Assembly: GCA_021604545.1 (NCBI GenBank)
Contig: BQJE01000003.1
Location: forward strand, 124,001 to 188,000
Direction: 5' to 3'
From: Micavibrio sp.
GTDB taxonomy: Bacteria; Pseudomonadota; Alphaproteobacteria; Micavibrionales; Micavibrionaceae
Length of the DNA: 64,000 nt
Part shown: positions 35,505 through 46,200 of the stretch, in pieces
How positions within the stretch are numbered: position 1 is the first letter of the stretch
How the letters are laid out: every line of letters starts with the position of its first letter
Made by a program: the position numbers and the translations under genes
Notes under the pieces: model-generated
Told to the model about the DNA's origin: nothing
Seen by the model: the letters and a program-made list of their open reading frames with translations, nothing else
Database searches by the model: none

Positions 35505-36230
35505 ATGACCCTGACCCGTTTCACAAAATATCCTCGCCTTTATGTCGAGCAGTCGCTGGACCAAAATGCAAGTCCTAAGCTCGAAACCCCGCAGATTCAT
35601 TACCTTAAAAACGTCCTCCGCATGAAAGAGGGCGATCAGGTGCGGTTTTTCAACGGCTCCGATGGTGAATGGCTCGGCGAGGTTCTGGCGCTTGGTAAAA
35701 AGGACGCCGATATTAAACTCACCGCGCAAACCAAACCGCAGCCTGAGCCAAAAAACAAAGCCCACCTTATCTTTGCGCCGATAAAAAAGCAGCGCATGGA
35801 TTTCCTTGTTGAAAAAGCTGTCGAGCTGGGCGTCACCGATTTTCACCCGATCCTCACACATCACGGCGAAGTGCGTAAAGTTAACACTGAGCGAATCACC
35901 GCCCAAATCACCGAGGCCGCCGAGCAATGCGAGCGCCTCGACATACCAACGCTCCATAAACTTGAGACTCTGGAAAAGCTACTGGCGGCATGGGGCGGCA
36001 AAACCAAGATCACGGCTTGTCTTGAATATTTTGATGCACCCCATATCTCGGAAATCACCTTTGAAAAGGACAAAGCCTTTATTATCGGCCCGGCTGGTGG
36101 CTTTGAAGACGCTGAGAAAGAGATGATTGTAAGCTATAATTTCGTACAACCCGCCGATCTTGGTGAAACCCTGCTGCGGGCCGAAACAGCCGCTCTAAAA
36201 TGCCTTAGCTTTATTGACAGAAAACCGTAA
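35505..36230 (+). CDS. rsmE: 16S rRNA (uracil(1498)-N(3))-methyltransferase
   Basis: 241 residues, SPOUT-class methyltransferase that modifies U1498 of 16S rRNA. A PUA-like N-terminal part (RLYVEQSLDQ, HYLKNVLRMKEGD) is followed by the knotted domain with KKQRMDFLVEKAVELGVTDF, AAEQCERLDIP, IIGPAGGFEDAEKE and LGETLLRAETA. ATG at 35505 begins 1 bp beyond the ubiA start codon on the other strand, so each gene's leader lies in the other's coding region. Confidence 0.95.
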   Translation: MTLTRFTKYPRLYVEQSLDQNASPKLETPQIHYLKNVLRMKEGDQVRFFNGSDGEWLGEVLALGKKDADIKLTAQTKPQPEPKNKAHLIFAPIKKQRMDFLVEKAVELGVTDFHPILTHHGEVRKVNTERITAQITEAAEQCERLDIPTLHKLETLEKLLAAWGGKTKITACLEYFDAPHISEITFEKDKAFIIGPAGGFEDAEKEMIVSYNFVQPADLGETLLRAETAALKCLSFIDRKP

Positions 36231-36365
36231 TTTATCGGGTATAACACGCAAGCGCATGTATCTCACAACTTGCATTTTGTATACGTTATTTTTAAGTGTA
36301 TTGCCTTGAAGAAATCAGGCATATTATGTGGTGTTGAAGGACCCAACGAGATCAAAGATTTACCA

Positions 36366-38811
<2,446 letters not shown>

Positions 38812-38815
38812 CACC

Positions 38816-38851
38816 CCAAATTTGCGTCTTTTGCCATAAATATGCTATTTA
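38816..38851 (+). promoter_or_regulatory. Promoter of the first inserted small gene
   Basis: The 12-mer CCAAATTTGCGT (38816-38827) supplies a -35 TTGCGT; after 18 bp comes an extended -10, TGC-TATTTA (38846-38851). The same 12-mer and an alike -10 precede the next small gene. The start would fall at or next to the ATG at 38860, giving a leaderless mRNA. Confidence 0.5.
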
Positions 38852-38859
38852 TGGTGGCT

Positions 38860-39207
38860 ATGATATTATTGCTAGAAAAAAAGAATTCACTCTCAATCAA
38901 TGGCAACTTCACCAAGCAAGGCGCTAACGAAGCCCCTGCGCCACAAGACAATGAACACCCGATCATCGCTCAAATTAACAAAGAACTAGAAAAAGGTGAA
39001 TATTCAGAGGCACTTAACATCGCCCTTAAAGCTCTCAGCGATGACGAATTGCCTGACGACATATGGTATGAGATTCGAGATATTGCTCTATATGCCTATA
39101 TATACGGGGGCGAAGAAACCAGAAATAACCAGAACTTCCGCTGGGGTTTACATTATTATTTAGAAAAAGACCCGGATGAAATATTCCCTTCCTTCATGCC
39201 CAACTAA
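38860..39207 (+). CDS. Small acidic helical protein inside the cox operon
   Basis: 115 residues from ATG 38860, unknown family. Earlier in-frame ATG codons at 38842 and 38851 exist but the promoter overlaps them. The protein is acidic and helical; IAQINKELEKGEYSEALNIA has the look of half of a TPR-like helical pair, and a weaker match to it is present in the next gene's product (LIKAGNYPDAVNRLELAMEN), so the two may be distant relatives. No cofactor or membrane motif. Its location between ctaD and ctaB breaks an otherwise conserved operon order. Confidence 0.6.
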   Translation: MILLLEKKNSLSINGNFTKQGANEAPAPQDNEHPIIAQINKELEKGEYSEALNIALKALSDDELPDDIWYEIRDIALYAYIYGGEETRNNQNFRWGLHYYLEKDPDEIFPSFMPN

Positions 39208-39228
39208 CTGATTTTCCTAGACCTTCAT

Positions 39229-39263
39229 CCAAATTTGCGTTCCTCCCCCAATTTTGCTATGCA
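39229..39263 (+). promoter_or_regulatory. Promoter of the second inserted small gene
   Basis: A second copy of CCAAATTTGCGT (39229-39240) gives -35 TTGCGT, a 17-bp spacer and extended -10 TGC-TATGCA (39258-39263). The ATG at 39270 is 6 nt downstream of the -10 box, which again predicts a leaderless transcript. Confidence 0.55.
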
Positions 39264-39269
39264 TGATAT

Positions 39270-39899
39270 ATGGCATTATCTGCAGAAAATGTGCTGGAAT
39301 ACCCTGGAAAAGCGCCAGCTTATGAAGAAAAAGCTGGATACGCTTACAAAGCCTTTGAACTTGCCAGAAAACCAGATATCTACCGCGATGACCCTCTCGC
39401 CGCCGATTTACTTCATGAAATAAGGCTCAAAAGTCAGGAAGAGGAAGCCCAAAAGACTGTTCCTGCCCCGGAGAACAATAATAAGCCTGACGCTAAAACC
39501 TGTGGTGGCTGTTTGAAACCCCAAGCCCAATGCAAATGTACTGAAGAAGAAGCGGAAGATGTGTCCTCTCCCATCGTTGCAGAAAAGTCTGCTGCTGGTG
39601 AAGCAGGAGATGCAGTAAAAGACTTCGAACTGGAAGCACGAACATCGCTTTATGACTGGATTGGCAATCTGATCAAAGCAGGCAATTATCCTGATGCAGT
39701 TAACCGCCTGGAATTGGCTATGGAGAACGCCAAAAACACGGAAATGGCTGCCATCGTAGAGATAGCCAGAGATGTGTACCAGATAATGCTGAAGGACGCT
39801 CCTGATCAAGCCAATCTTCTTGGTAGTATTCTCTTAGATTACGGAATCGATGTGCATGAAGCTGCCCCTGTTATGGATGGCCCAGCACCCCAACCGTAA
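39270..39899 (+). CDS. Acidic protein with a Cys cluster inside the cox operon
   Basis: 209 residues, not recognised. The N-terminal part (MALSAENVLEYPGKAPAYEE) is followed by a short Cys cluster CGGCLKPQAQCKC (about 73-85, C-x2-C-x6-C-x-C) that could bind a metal. An acidic linker leads to a helical C-terminal domain resembling the preceding small protein. No signal peptide or membrane helix. Position just before ctaB suggests, but does not prove, a link to oxidase assembly or copper/haem handling. Confidence 0.6.
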   Translation: MALSAENVLEYPGKAPAYEEKAGYAYKAFELARKPDIYRDDPLAADLLHEIRLKSQEEEAQKTVPAPENNNKPDAKTCGGCLKPQAQCKCTEEEAEDVSSPIVAEKSAAGEAGDAVKDFELEARTSLYDWIGNLIKAGNYPDAVNRLELAMENAKNTEMAAIVEIARDVYQIMLKDAPDQANLLGSILLDYGIDVHEAAPVMDGPAPQP

Positions 39900-39956
39900 G
39901 TAAAAACCCTTTTATTATCCCATTCCCTATCTTCATGACTGTGCTATACAGGTTTC

Positions 39957-40856
39957 ATGACCATCACCCATGCATCCACCGCCCATAGCGCCGACACCGA
40001 AGCCACGGTTTCGGATTTCTTTTCTCTGCTGAAACCCCGCGTCATGAGCCTTGTGGTCTTTACCGGCTTTGCTGGCATGTGGGTGGCACCCGGTGCCTCT
40101 GACCTCCACCCGTTTCTGTCCTGCGTTGCCATGCTGTGTCTAGCCGTTGGCGCTGGTGCGGCGGGAGCGATCAATATGTGGTATGATCGCGATATCGACG
40201 CGGTGATGAACCGCACCAAATCCCGCGCCATTCCGATGGGCCGCGTTATCCCGGCCGAGGGACTAGCCCTTGGCGTTATTCTCTCACTCATCTCCGTGAT
40301 GATTATGGGGATGGCGCTAAACTGGCTGGCGGCAGGATTACTCGCGCTCGCGAATTTATTCTACGTGTTTGTCTACACGATATGGCTGAAGCGCTCGACA
40401 CCACAAAATATTGTCATTGGCGGCGCCGCTGGTGCCTTCCCGCCACTGATCGGCTGGGCCGCCGTAACGGGTGATATTTCACTCTATCCGATCATCCTCT
40501 TTGCGGTCATCTTCTTCTGGACGCCGCCGCATTTCTGGGCGCTTTCCCTGTTTGCCAATGAAGATTATAAACGCGCCAAGATCCCGATGCTGACCGTCAC
40601 CGCAGGCGCGCGCAGCACCAAAATCCAGATGCTGTTTTACACGCTCATCTTGCTGCCCGTCACACTGGCACCGTGGGCCCTGGGCTTTGCCGGACTGGTT
40701 TATGGGGCGAGCGCGGCGCTTCTTAGCGGCTTTTTTGTCTTTACGTCGATCCGCGTCTTACTAAGCGATAACCTCAAAAACGCGAGATTAATGTTCGGCT
40801 ATTCGGTTTTTTATCTCTTTGCTTTGTTTCTGGCTCTGATGATTGATAAGATGTGA
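39957..40856 (+). CDS. ctaB: Haem o synthase (protohaem IX farnesyltransferase)
   Basis: 299 residues, UbiA-superfamily membrane enzyme that farnesylates haem b for oxidase haem a. Visible motifs: LLKPRVMSLVVFTGFAGMWV, the Asp motif NMWYDRDIDAVMNRTKSR, and the loop YTIWLKRSTPQNIVIGGAAG and PPHFWALSLF. There is no ribosome site; an extended -10 TGC-TATACA ends 6 nt before the ATG, hinting at a leaderless transcript in addition to read-through from ctaD. Confidence 0.97.
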   Translation: MTITHASTAHSADTEATVSDFFSLLKPRVMSLVVFTGFAGMWVAPGASDLHPFLSCVAMLCLAVGAGAAGAINMWYDRDIDAVMNRTKSRAIPMGRVIPAEGLALGVILSLISVMIMGMALNWLAAGLLALANLFYVFVYTIWLKRSTPQNIVIGGAAGAFPPLIGWAAVTGDISLYPIILFAVIFFWTPPHFWALSLFANEDYKRAKIPMLTVTAGARSTKIQMLFYTLILLPVTLAPWALGFAGLVYGASAALLSGFFVFTSIRVLLSDNLKNARLMFGYSVFYLFALFLALMIDKM

Positions 40857-40857
40857 T

Positions 40858-40986
40858 ATGCCTCACAGCGCCTTACATAAAAAGAAACTGAAAAAGAATC
40901 TGGCCCTTCTAGGCCTGATATTTGGCTTCTGCGCTCTGGTCTGGGCAATCACGATGATAAAAATAGCGCAGAACGGTCACTTATAG
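40858..40986 (+). CDS. coxF: CoxF-like small membrane protein
   Basis: A 42-residue frame, MPHSALHKKKLKKNLALLGL onward, starting 1 bp after the ctaB stop. It has a Lys-rich N-terminus and one transmembrane helix ending ITMIKIAQ, the pattern of the tiny CoxF proteins found between ctaB and ctaG in alphaproteobacteria. Size, position and the T-[IM]-[IV]-K motif all agree. Its role in oxidase assembly is little studied. Confidence 0.75.
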   Translation: MPHSALHKKKLKKNLALLGLIFGFCALVWAITMIKIAQNGHL

Positions 40987-41024
40987 TATCCTATAGGTAA
41001 GAAATCACTTCACGGAGCTTCGCT

Positions 41025-41414
41025 ATGAAAGTCGTTATATTGCCCTTCTTGCTTATCATCCTTGCCTTTGGCTGGAGCGCCCCGGCGAGCGCACAGGGAC
41101 AAGTCATTGAAAGCGGCCCAGCCCTCAGCACAGAGATGAATACACAGACAGGGGGGCTGACGACAGATTACTCTAATTTCCACAACCGGCGCATCGAATA
41201 CACGGAAAACCGTACGGATATGCGCGAGAAAATGGATACGCGCCGCGAAAACTACCAGGCGCCGATGCAACAGGCTCTCGATAATTACAAACAGGCAGCC
41301 GAAGAGCATTATGCTGCAGACAAAAACAAACCTGTCGCTTTGACGAAAGACAGCAGTATGATGTCATCCGATAGTGAATTTTCCGATGAAATGCCACCGG
41401 ACCAAATGAAATAG
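41025..41414 (+). CDS. Exported small protein of unknown function
   Basis: 129 residues with a clear signal peptide (MKVVILPFLLIILAFGWS, cut near SAQG about 25). A GGAG ribosome site lies before the ATG. The mature part is hydrophilic, rich in Glu, Gln, Met and charged residues, probably helical (YTENRTDMREKMDTRRENYQ), ending in a Met/Asp-rich tail. No family recognised. It sits inside the oxidase assembly genes, between coxF and ctaG; a Met-rich tail could bind copper, but that is speculation. Confidence 0.65.
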   Translation: MKVVILPFLLIILAFGWSAPASAQGQVIESGPALSTEMNTQTGGLTTDYSNFHNRRIEYTENRTDMREKMDTRRENYQAPMQQALDNYKQAAEEHYAADKNKPVALTKDSSMMSSDSEFSDEMPPDQMK

Positions 41415-41426
41415 CTGTCACCTACA

Positions 41427-42041
41427 ATGCACAAACCTGACGATTCCGACCTGACCCGCAAAAACAGAAGGACCGGGCTTTTTGTCCTGCTGGCAGTTAT
41501 TGCCATGATCGGCGTCTCTTTTGCATCCGTGCCCCTTTATCGCCTCTTCTGCCAGGTCACAGGCTTTGGCGGCACGACACAAATAGCACAAAACCTCCCC
41601 GGTGAAATCCTTGAGCGCAAGATAACCGTCAAATTCAACGCTGATGTCAATCGCGCCCTGCCCTGGGATTTTAAACCTGAACAGCGTGAAATCACGGTGA
41701 ATATCGGCCAGCGCGCTCTGATTGCCTATGCCGCCCATAACAAAGTCGCCAAACCTACGGCTGGCACTGCCATATACAACGTTACACCGCTCAAAGCTGG
41801 CAAATACTTCCACAAAATCCAGTGTTTTTGCTTTGATGAGCAAATCATGGGGCCCGGGCAAAAGGTTTCGATGCCGGTTATGTTTTATGTCGACCCGGCA
41901 ATGGCTGAAGACCCTGGTATGAATGATGTTTCTGTCATTACATTATCGTATACTTTTTTCCCGGCTGACTCTTCTGCGCTTGAACAAGCGCTCGAGGCCT
42001 TTTACAATGAAGACAGCCTAACCACCCGGGCGACCCACTGA
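41427..42041 (+). CDS. ctaG: Cytochrome c oxidase assembly protein CtaG/Cox11
   Basis: 204 residues with one N-terminal membrane helix (GLFVLLAVIAMIGVSFA) and a periplasmic immunoglobulin-like domain. It delivers copper to the CuB site of subunit I. Diagnostic blocks are VPLYRLFCQVTGFGGT, the copper-binding KIQCFCFDEQ and MPVMFYVDP. Follows the exported small protein by 12 bp and precedes ctaE. Confidence 0.96.
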   Translation: MHKPDDSDLTRKNRRTGLFVLLAVIAMIGVSFASVPLYRLFCQVTGFGGTTQIAQNLPGEILERKITVKFNADVNRALPWDFKPEQREITVNIGQRALIAYAAHNKVAKPTAGTAIYNVTPLKAGKYFHKIQCFCFDEQIMGPGQKVSMPVMFYVDPAMAEDPGMNDVSVITLSYTFFPADSSALEQALEAFYNEDSLTTRATH

Positions 42042-42078
42042 TTATTTTATCTTCCACCGCTAGATCAGGACAAAGAAC

Positions 42079-42933
42079 ATGGCCGGAAATATCGAATACA
42101 GCACAACAGGTAAGCCCCACCCCTATCATCTGGTGCGCCCCAGCATATGGCCACTGATTGGCGCGCTGGCGGCTGGCATTCTCGGTATGGGCGCAGTCAT
42201 GTATATGCATGATGTTAAAATTGGTGGCATACCGGTCGGCCTAAAAGGTGTTGTGATTGGCCTTATCTCCGTCGCACTGGTGATGTTCTTCTGGTGGAAA
42301 GATGTGATTTTTGAATCTGTGGTTGAAAAAGTTCACACCTCCGAAGCCCAAACCGGGCTGCGCTATGGCATGGCTTTGTTCATCTCTTCAGAAGTGATGT
42401 TTTTTGTTGCCTTCTTCTGGGCGTTTTTTAATGCCGCACTCTTTCCGGTCGAAGCCATTGGCTTTGTCTGGCCACCGATCAATATGGAGGTTATCGAGCC
42501 CTTTGGCCTACCGTTCCTCATGACCATGATTCTACTATTGTCGGGCTGTACCGTGACATGGGCGCATCATGCCATACTGGATGGAAAAAACGATGAGGCC
42601 AAACAGGCCCTCGGTATCACCGTGCTGCTTGGCACTATCTTCCTTGGCTTTCAAATCTTTGAATACGCGCATGCCGCGTTTGGATTCACCGAGGGCATCT
42701 ACCCCTCAACCTTCTTCATGGCCACCGGCTTTCACGGCTTCCATGTTTTTGTGGGAACAGTATTCCTCTATGTCTGCTGGCGCCGCGCCCATAAAGGCCA
42801 TTTCACGCCGGACCGACATTTCGGTTTCGAAGCCGCCGCCTGGTACTGGCATTTTGTTGATGTCGTCTGGTTGTTCCTGTTCATCACCATTTACTGGTGG
42901 GGCAACACAGCCGGTATTGATTTAAGACCGTAA
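42079..42933 (+). CDS. ctaE: Cytochrome c oxidase subunit III
   Basis: 284 residues with seven transmembrane helices. Conserved parts: HPYHLVRPSIWPLIGALAAG, GMALFISSEVMFFVAFFWAF, the lipid-binding Glu region, TGFHGFHVFVGTVFL and the closing WYWHFVDVVWLFLFITIYWW. An AGGACAAAG sequence precedes the ATG. Normal position after ctaG. Confidence 0.98.
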   Translation: MAGNIEYSTTGKPHPYHLVRPSIWPLIGALAAGILGMGAVMYMHDVKIGGIPVGLKGVVIGLISVALVMFFWWKDVIFESVVEKVHTSEAQTGLRYGMALFISSEVMFFVAFFWAFFNAALFPVEAIGFVWPPINMEVIEPFGLPFLMTMILLLSGCTVTWAHHAILDGKNDEAKQALGITVLLGTIFLGFQIFEYAHAAFGFTEGIYPSTFFMATGFHGFHVFVGTVFLYVCWRRAHKGHFTPDRHFGFEAAAWYWHFVDVVWLFLFITIYWWGNTAGIDLRP

Positions 42934-42939
42934 GTAAAA

Positions 42940-43302
42940 ATGACCCCTGATTTTGAAATGTTAAAACTGGGGCTTGCCTGCAAATGCCCGAGCTGCAAAA
43001 CGGGCAGCCTGTTCAACGCCGGACTTCTGACACTCACGCTCAAAGATAAATGTGAAGGCTGCGGGCTTGATCTGGCTAAAAACGACAGCGCCGACGGCCC
43101 GGCCGTGTTCCTGATTTTTATTCTCGGCTTTGCATTGGTGCCATTGGCATTACTTCTTGAGTTTACATTGCACCCACCCTTATGGCTGCACGGCATACTA
43201 TGGAGCGCAGTAGCGCTGGGCATTACGCTGGGGACACTCCGCCCCCTTAAATCCTATATCATCGCCCTGCAATTCAAACACCGCCCGGAGGATTGGGAAT
43301 GA
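42940..43302 (+). CDS. DUF983 family membrane protein
   Basis: 120 residues. Two Cys pairs, CKCPSCKTG and CEGCGLDL, form a zinc-ribbon-like N-terminus before two membrane helices (about 45-68 and 75-97). DUF983 genes regularly sit between ctaE and surf1 in alphaproteobacteria, as here, but no biochemical role is firmly assigned. It starts 6 bp after ctaE and its stop overlaps the surf1 start (ATGA). Confidence 0.9.
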   Translation: MTPDFEMLKLGLACKCPSCKTGSLFNAGLLTLTLKDKCEGCGLDLAKNDSADGPAVFLIFILGFALVPLALLLEFTLHPPLWLHGILWSAVALGITLGTLRPLKSYIIALQFKHRPEDWE

Positions 43303-43982
43303 GTATAAGGCTTCCTTTCTGGGCTACCTTAATGAGCGTGCTGGGTATCATCGTTCTCTGTACCCTTGGATCATGGCAGCTCCAGCGCCTCGCCTGGAAA
43401 ACCGAGATCATCGCAAAACTCGACGCCGCCTATGAAAGTGAGAACTCAAAAGCTATCGACATCGCAAACTTCGAGGATAGCGACTTCACCTATGGCCGTG
43501 TCAGCGGCACATTCCTGCCACAAAAAGCCCTCCTACTCGGCCCCAAAACCAAAGACAAAAAAATCGGCTATGATTTGATTGTTCCGCTTAAACAAAAGAA
43601 AGCTACCATCCTTATCAATATGGGTTGGACGGAATGGGAGCTGGAAGAGCTGCCCATTTACCACCTCAAAAACAAATGGGTCTGGTTTGAGGGGTTGGCC
43701 CGCGCACCAGGATGGAACTCCTTCACACCAGAGAATGTCCCGGAAGAAGAACTTTGGTTTAAACCCGATATCGATAACATTGCCACCATCAAAAACCTTA
43801 AAAACCCGGCGCCCTTTATGCTCTATGCCGAGCACGCATCTCATAAATTCGATGCTTCTTTCCCCAATAATGCCCGTTGGTCACCCAATAACAACCACCT
43901 GCAATACGCCATCTTCTGGTTCATCATGGCACTAGCCTTGGCAGTTATTTATGGTCTAAGATTCCTACGAAAGCAGGGCTGA
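43299..43982 (+). CDS. surf1: SURF1 family cytochrome oxidase biogenesis protein
   Basis: 227 residues, ATG at 43299 with GGAGG 7 bp upstream. Two membrane helices, one at each end (LMSVLGIIVLCTLGSWQLQR and AIFWFIMALALAVIYGLRFL), bracket the periplasmic SURF1 domain with GRVSGTF, LLGPKTKDKKIGYDLIVPL, NMGWTEWE and NNHLQYA. It helps insert haem a into subunit I. Last gene of the oxidase operon. Confidence 0.96.
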   Translation: MSIRLPFWATLMSVLGIIVLCTLGSWQLQRLAWKTEIIAKLDAAYESENSKAIDIANFEDSDFTYGRVSGTFLPQKALLLGPKTKDKKIGYDLIVPLKQKKATILINMGWTEWELEELPIYHLKNKWVWFEGLARAPGWNSFTPENVPEEELWFKPDIDNIATIKNLKNPAPFMLYAEHASHKFDASFPNNARWSPNNNHLQYAIFWFIMALALAVIYGLRFLRKQG

Positions 43983-43992
43983 AGCCCGTTTA

Positions 43993-44021
43993 TTGACATA
44001 TTGCAATTTTCTGCGTAAGAT
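43993..44021 (+). promoter_or_regulatory. Sigma-70-type promoter before the TPR gene
   Basis: Perfect -35 TTGACA (43993-43998), 17-bp spacer, -10 TAAGAT (44016-44021). It gives the TPR gene at 44066 its own transcript, separate from the oxidase operon, with a leader of about 37 nt. Confidence 0.78.
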
Positions 44022-44065
44022 ACGGCTATCAATTTATTAAAGTGAGAATAAGAGGATTGAACCGC

Positions 44066-44542
44066 ATGGCATACGCGTCTGTAAATCTATCGGAAGCCAT
44101 CGACAGCAACTTCAGGAAGCGGGAGTTTATATACCGCCAATCATTGCAAACAAATCCAAATAATATTCATGCTCTGAGAGACTTTGGAAATATGCTGGCG
44201 AAGGCCAACCAGCCTGAGGAAGCAGAAAAGCTCCTACGGCGCGCAGCTGAATTAGAGCCAAATGATGCTTTAATACAAAGATATCTCGGAGATTGCCTTT
44301 TAGGACAGGAAAAACTTGAGCAAGCAACAAAATCATTCGAGCGTGCTATCGAGCTGGACTCGGAAGATCTTGATGCAAATCACAGCCTAATATCATGCCT
44401 GTTCAAATTAGGACGTCCTGACGAGGCCAACAAGATCACAGAAAAAGCGATTGCTCTGGCGACACGACAAGGCAGAATTGGGGTCAAAAAGGAAATTCTT
44501 AAAACCTGGAAAGCCAGACGAAGACTTGTTGCCGAAGACTAA
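44066..44542 (+). CDS. Tetratricopeptide-repeat protein
   Basis: 158 residues from ATG 44066 (AGAGG upstream). Three to four TPR units are visible, for example YRQSLQTNPNNIHALRDFGN, then LLRRAAELEPNDALIQRYLG and FERAIELDSEDLDANHSLIS. No signal peptide and no other domain, so it is probably a cytoplasmic adaptor. Partner unknown. Convergent with the M23 peptidase gene 23 bp away. Confidence 0.82.
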   Translation: MAYASVNLSEAIDSNFRKREFIYRQSLQTNPNNIHALRDFGNMLAKANQPEEAEKLLRRAAELEPNDALIQRYLGDCLLGQEKLEQATKSFERAIELDSEDLDANHSLISCLFKLGRPDEANKITEKAIALATRQGRIGVKKEILKTWKARRRLVAED

Positions 44543-44565
44543 TCATAAATAAAATGTGGGAAGTT

Positions 44566-46050
44566 CTAGCGGAACGTCTTATCGTTTTTTTCATCACGCT
44601 GCGCCAGTTTCAAGCCATCGGCCAGAGAAACATATTGCTTCTTAAGCGAAGCCATCAGCCCTTTAAAGCGCTTCATATTCTTGCCCTTAAGCTTCTCGCC
44701 TGTCGGCAAATCAACACGTTTTGGATTGACCTGTTTACCATCCAGCATCACTTCATAGTGCAGATGTGGCCCGGTTGAACGCCCGGTCGTACCAACATAA
44801 GCAATCACCTGACCTTGCTTGACACGCTTGCCGGAACGCGTGCCCTTTGCAAATTTATGTAAGTGCGCATAGGCTGTCTTAAGGCTTGAGTTGTGACGAA
44901 TACGAACATAATTACCGTAGCCACCCTTGCGCCCGGCAATTTCAACAGTGCCGTCACCGGCGGCATAAATCGGTGTGCCAATTGACGCGGCAAAGTCGAC
45001 ACCCTTATGCATTTTGTTGTAGCCCAAAATCGGATGATGGCGCATACCAAAACCGGACGAGAGCCGCGCACCATCAATCGGCGTTTTCATTAAAGTCTTG
45101 CGGACACTACGACCATCTTCTTCAAAATAATCAGTGTCACCATTATCCATCTTAAAGCGGTAAATCGGAATGTCCTTGCCGCCAACACTCAGACTAGCGT
45201 ATAAAACCTCACCGTAACGCGCGACATCACCCTCATCGGTTTCATAAGCCTCATACAAAACCTCAAGCTTGTCACCCTGACGGATGTCACGCTGAAAATC
45301 GACATTCCAGGAATAAGCCCGGATCACTTTGGCAATAACCGGCGCCGGTATTCCTGCCTTCAGAGCCGACCCATACAAAGAGGTCTCAATCTTGGCATAG
45401 CTGGCATGAGGCTGCGCGCTGACTTCTTTTTCTTCCAGCGCGGCTTTGAACTCTTCTTCGCCTTCTTTGCTAACTGTCACTGCCTTTATAGGATCGATTT
45501 TCATTTTAATCTCTGCCAGCTCCAGCGCATCATCTTCAGCCGGTTCAAAGCGAAGCTCTATTTCCTGGCCGGGCTTAACCTTGCGCGGGTCATAATGATC
45601 GCTGAGCGCTTTAACAGCGTGATAGGCATCAACACCGCTTACGCCGGCCTCTTGCAGGATCCCGGCCACAGTATCACCTGTCCCCAGCTTCACGACACGT
45701 TCGCGCGGCAATGGTGGCGCCTTTATGGCCAGTGCAGCTTCTGAAAAACTACTTGAAAACCCGGTTAGAAAATTTTCCGTCATCTGTTTTACATCATGGG
45801 ATTCAAGTGGCAGTGCTGCAGATTCGGAGGCTGCCTCTAGCGCTGCAGGCTTTGTCGGCGCACCAAGCTGAACAAAGGCCTTGGAAACACCCGAAGAGCC
45901 CATCATTGTCACCAAGCCCGCCACCAGGCAAGAAGCTGTGCCTAAGGTATAGCGCAGCCTTATTTTGTTGTTTTTTGTCAGAATATGACGCTGACGCAAA
46001 CGAACAAATCTATGCAATGCAATTTTTTCTTGTATTGATTTCAAAGGCAT
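44566..46050 (-). CDS. M23 family peptidoglycan endopeptidase
   Basis: 494 residues from ATG 46050. The N-terminus is basic, then a membrane segment (TLGTASCLVAGLVTMMG), an OapA/LysM-like region (LGTGDTVAGILQEAGVSGVD) and a C-terminal LytM domain. Zinc ligands are in HKGVDFAA (H-x3-D) and HLHYE (H-x-H); SGFGMRHHP and GTTGRSTGPHLH are typical. Such proteins cut peptide cross-links during wall growth and division. The frame is open to an ATG at 46131, but that extension would be coded across a perfect palindrome (46070-46088), so I prefer the inner start. Confidence 0.9.
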   Translation of the reverse strand: MPLKSIQEKIALHRFVRLRQRHILTKNNKIRLRYTLGTASCLVAGLVTMMGSSGVSKAFVQLGAPTKPAALEAASESAALPLESHDVKQMTENFLTGFSSSFSEAALAIKAPPLPRERVVKLGTGDTVAGILQEAGVSGVDAYHAVKALSDHYDPRKVKPGQEIELRFEPAEDDALELAEIKMKIDPIKAVTVSKEGEEEFKAALEEKEVSAQPHASYAKIETSLYGSALKAGIPAPVIAKVIRAYSWNVDFQRDIRQGDKLEVLYEAYETDEGDVARYGEVLYASLSVGGKDIPIYRFKMDNGDTDYFEEDGRSVRKTLMKTPIDGARLSSGFGMRHHPILGYNKMHKGVDFAASIGTPIYAAGDGTVEIAGRKGGYGNYVRIRHNSSLKTAYAHLHKFAKGTRSGKRVKQGQVIAYVGTTGRSTGPHLHYEVMLDGKQVNPKRVDLPTGEKLKGKNMKRFKGLMASLKKQYVSLADGLKLAQRDEKNDKTFR

Positions 46051-46069
46051 AATCAGCAACCCCAACCCC

Positions 46070-46088
46070 GACAAAATTGAATTTTGTC
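46070..46088. promoter_or_regulatory. Operator-like palindrome upstream of the M23 peptidase
   Basis: GACAAAATT and AATTTTGTC form a perfect 9-bp inverted repeat around one central G, 20 bp upstream of the chosen start codon. It looks like a dimeric regulator site or a short hairpin in the leader; which cannot be told from sequence alone. Confidence 0.45.
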
Positions 46089-46200
46089 CAAGTAGCACAG
46101 TACGTCTGCTATTCCAACCGTTACCAAACATGTTTCCCCGAAAGAGCTATGGATAAAATCAAGGCCACAGCTGCGTAACTTCTATGCCCTGCCGCCTCGA

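Noticed and set aside
35316-35957. 213-codon frame antisense to the ubiA/rsmE junction
   Set aside because: Both opposite genes are certain families covering all of it; the frame shows no motif of its own.
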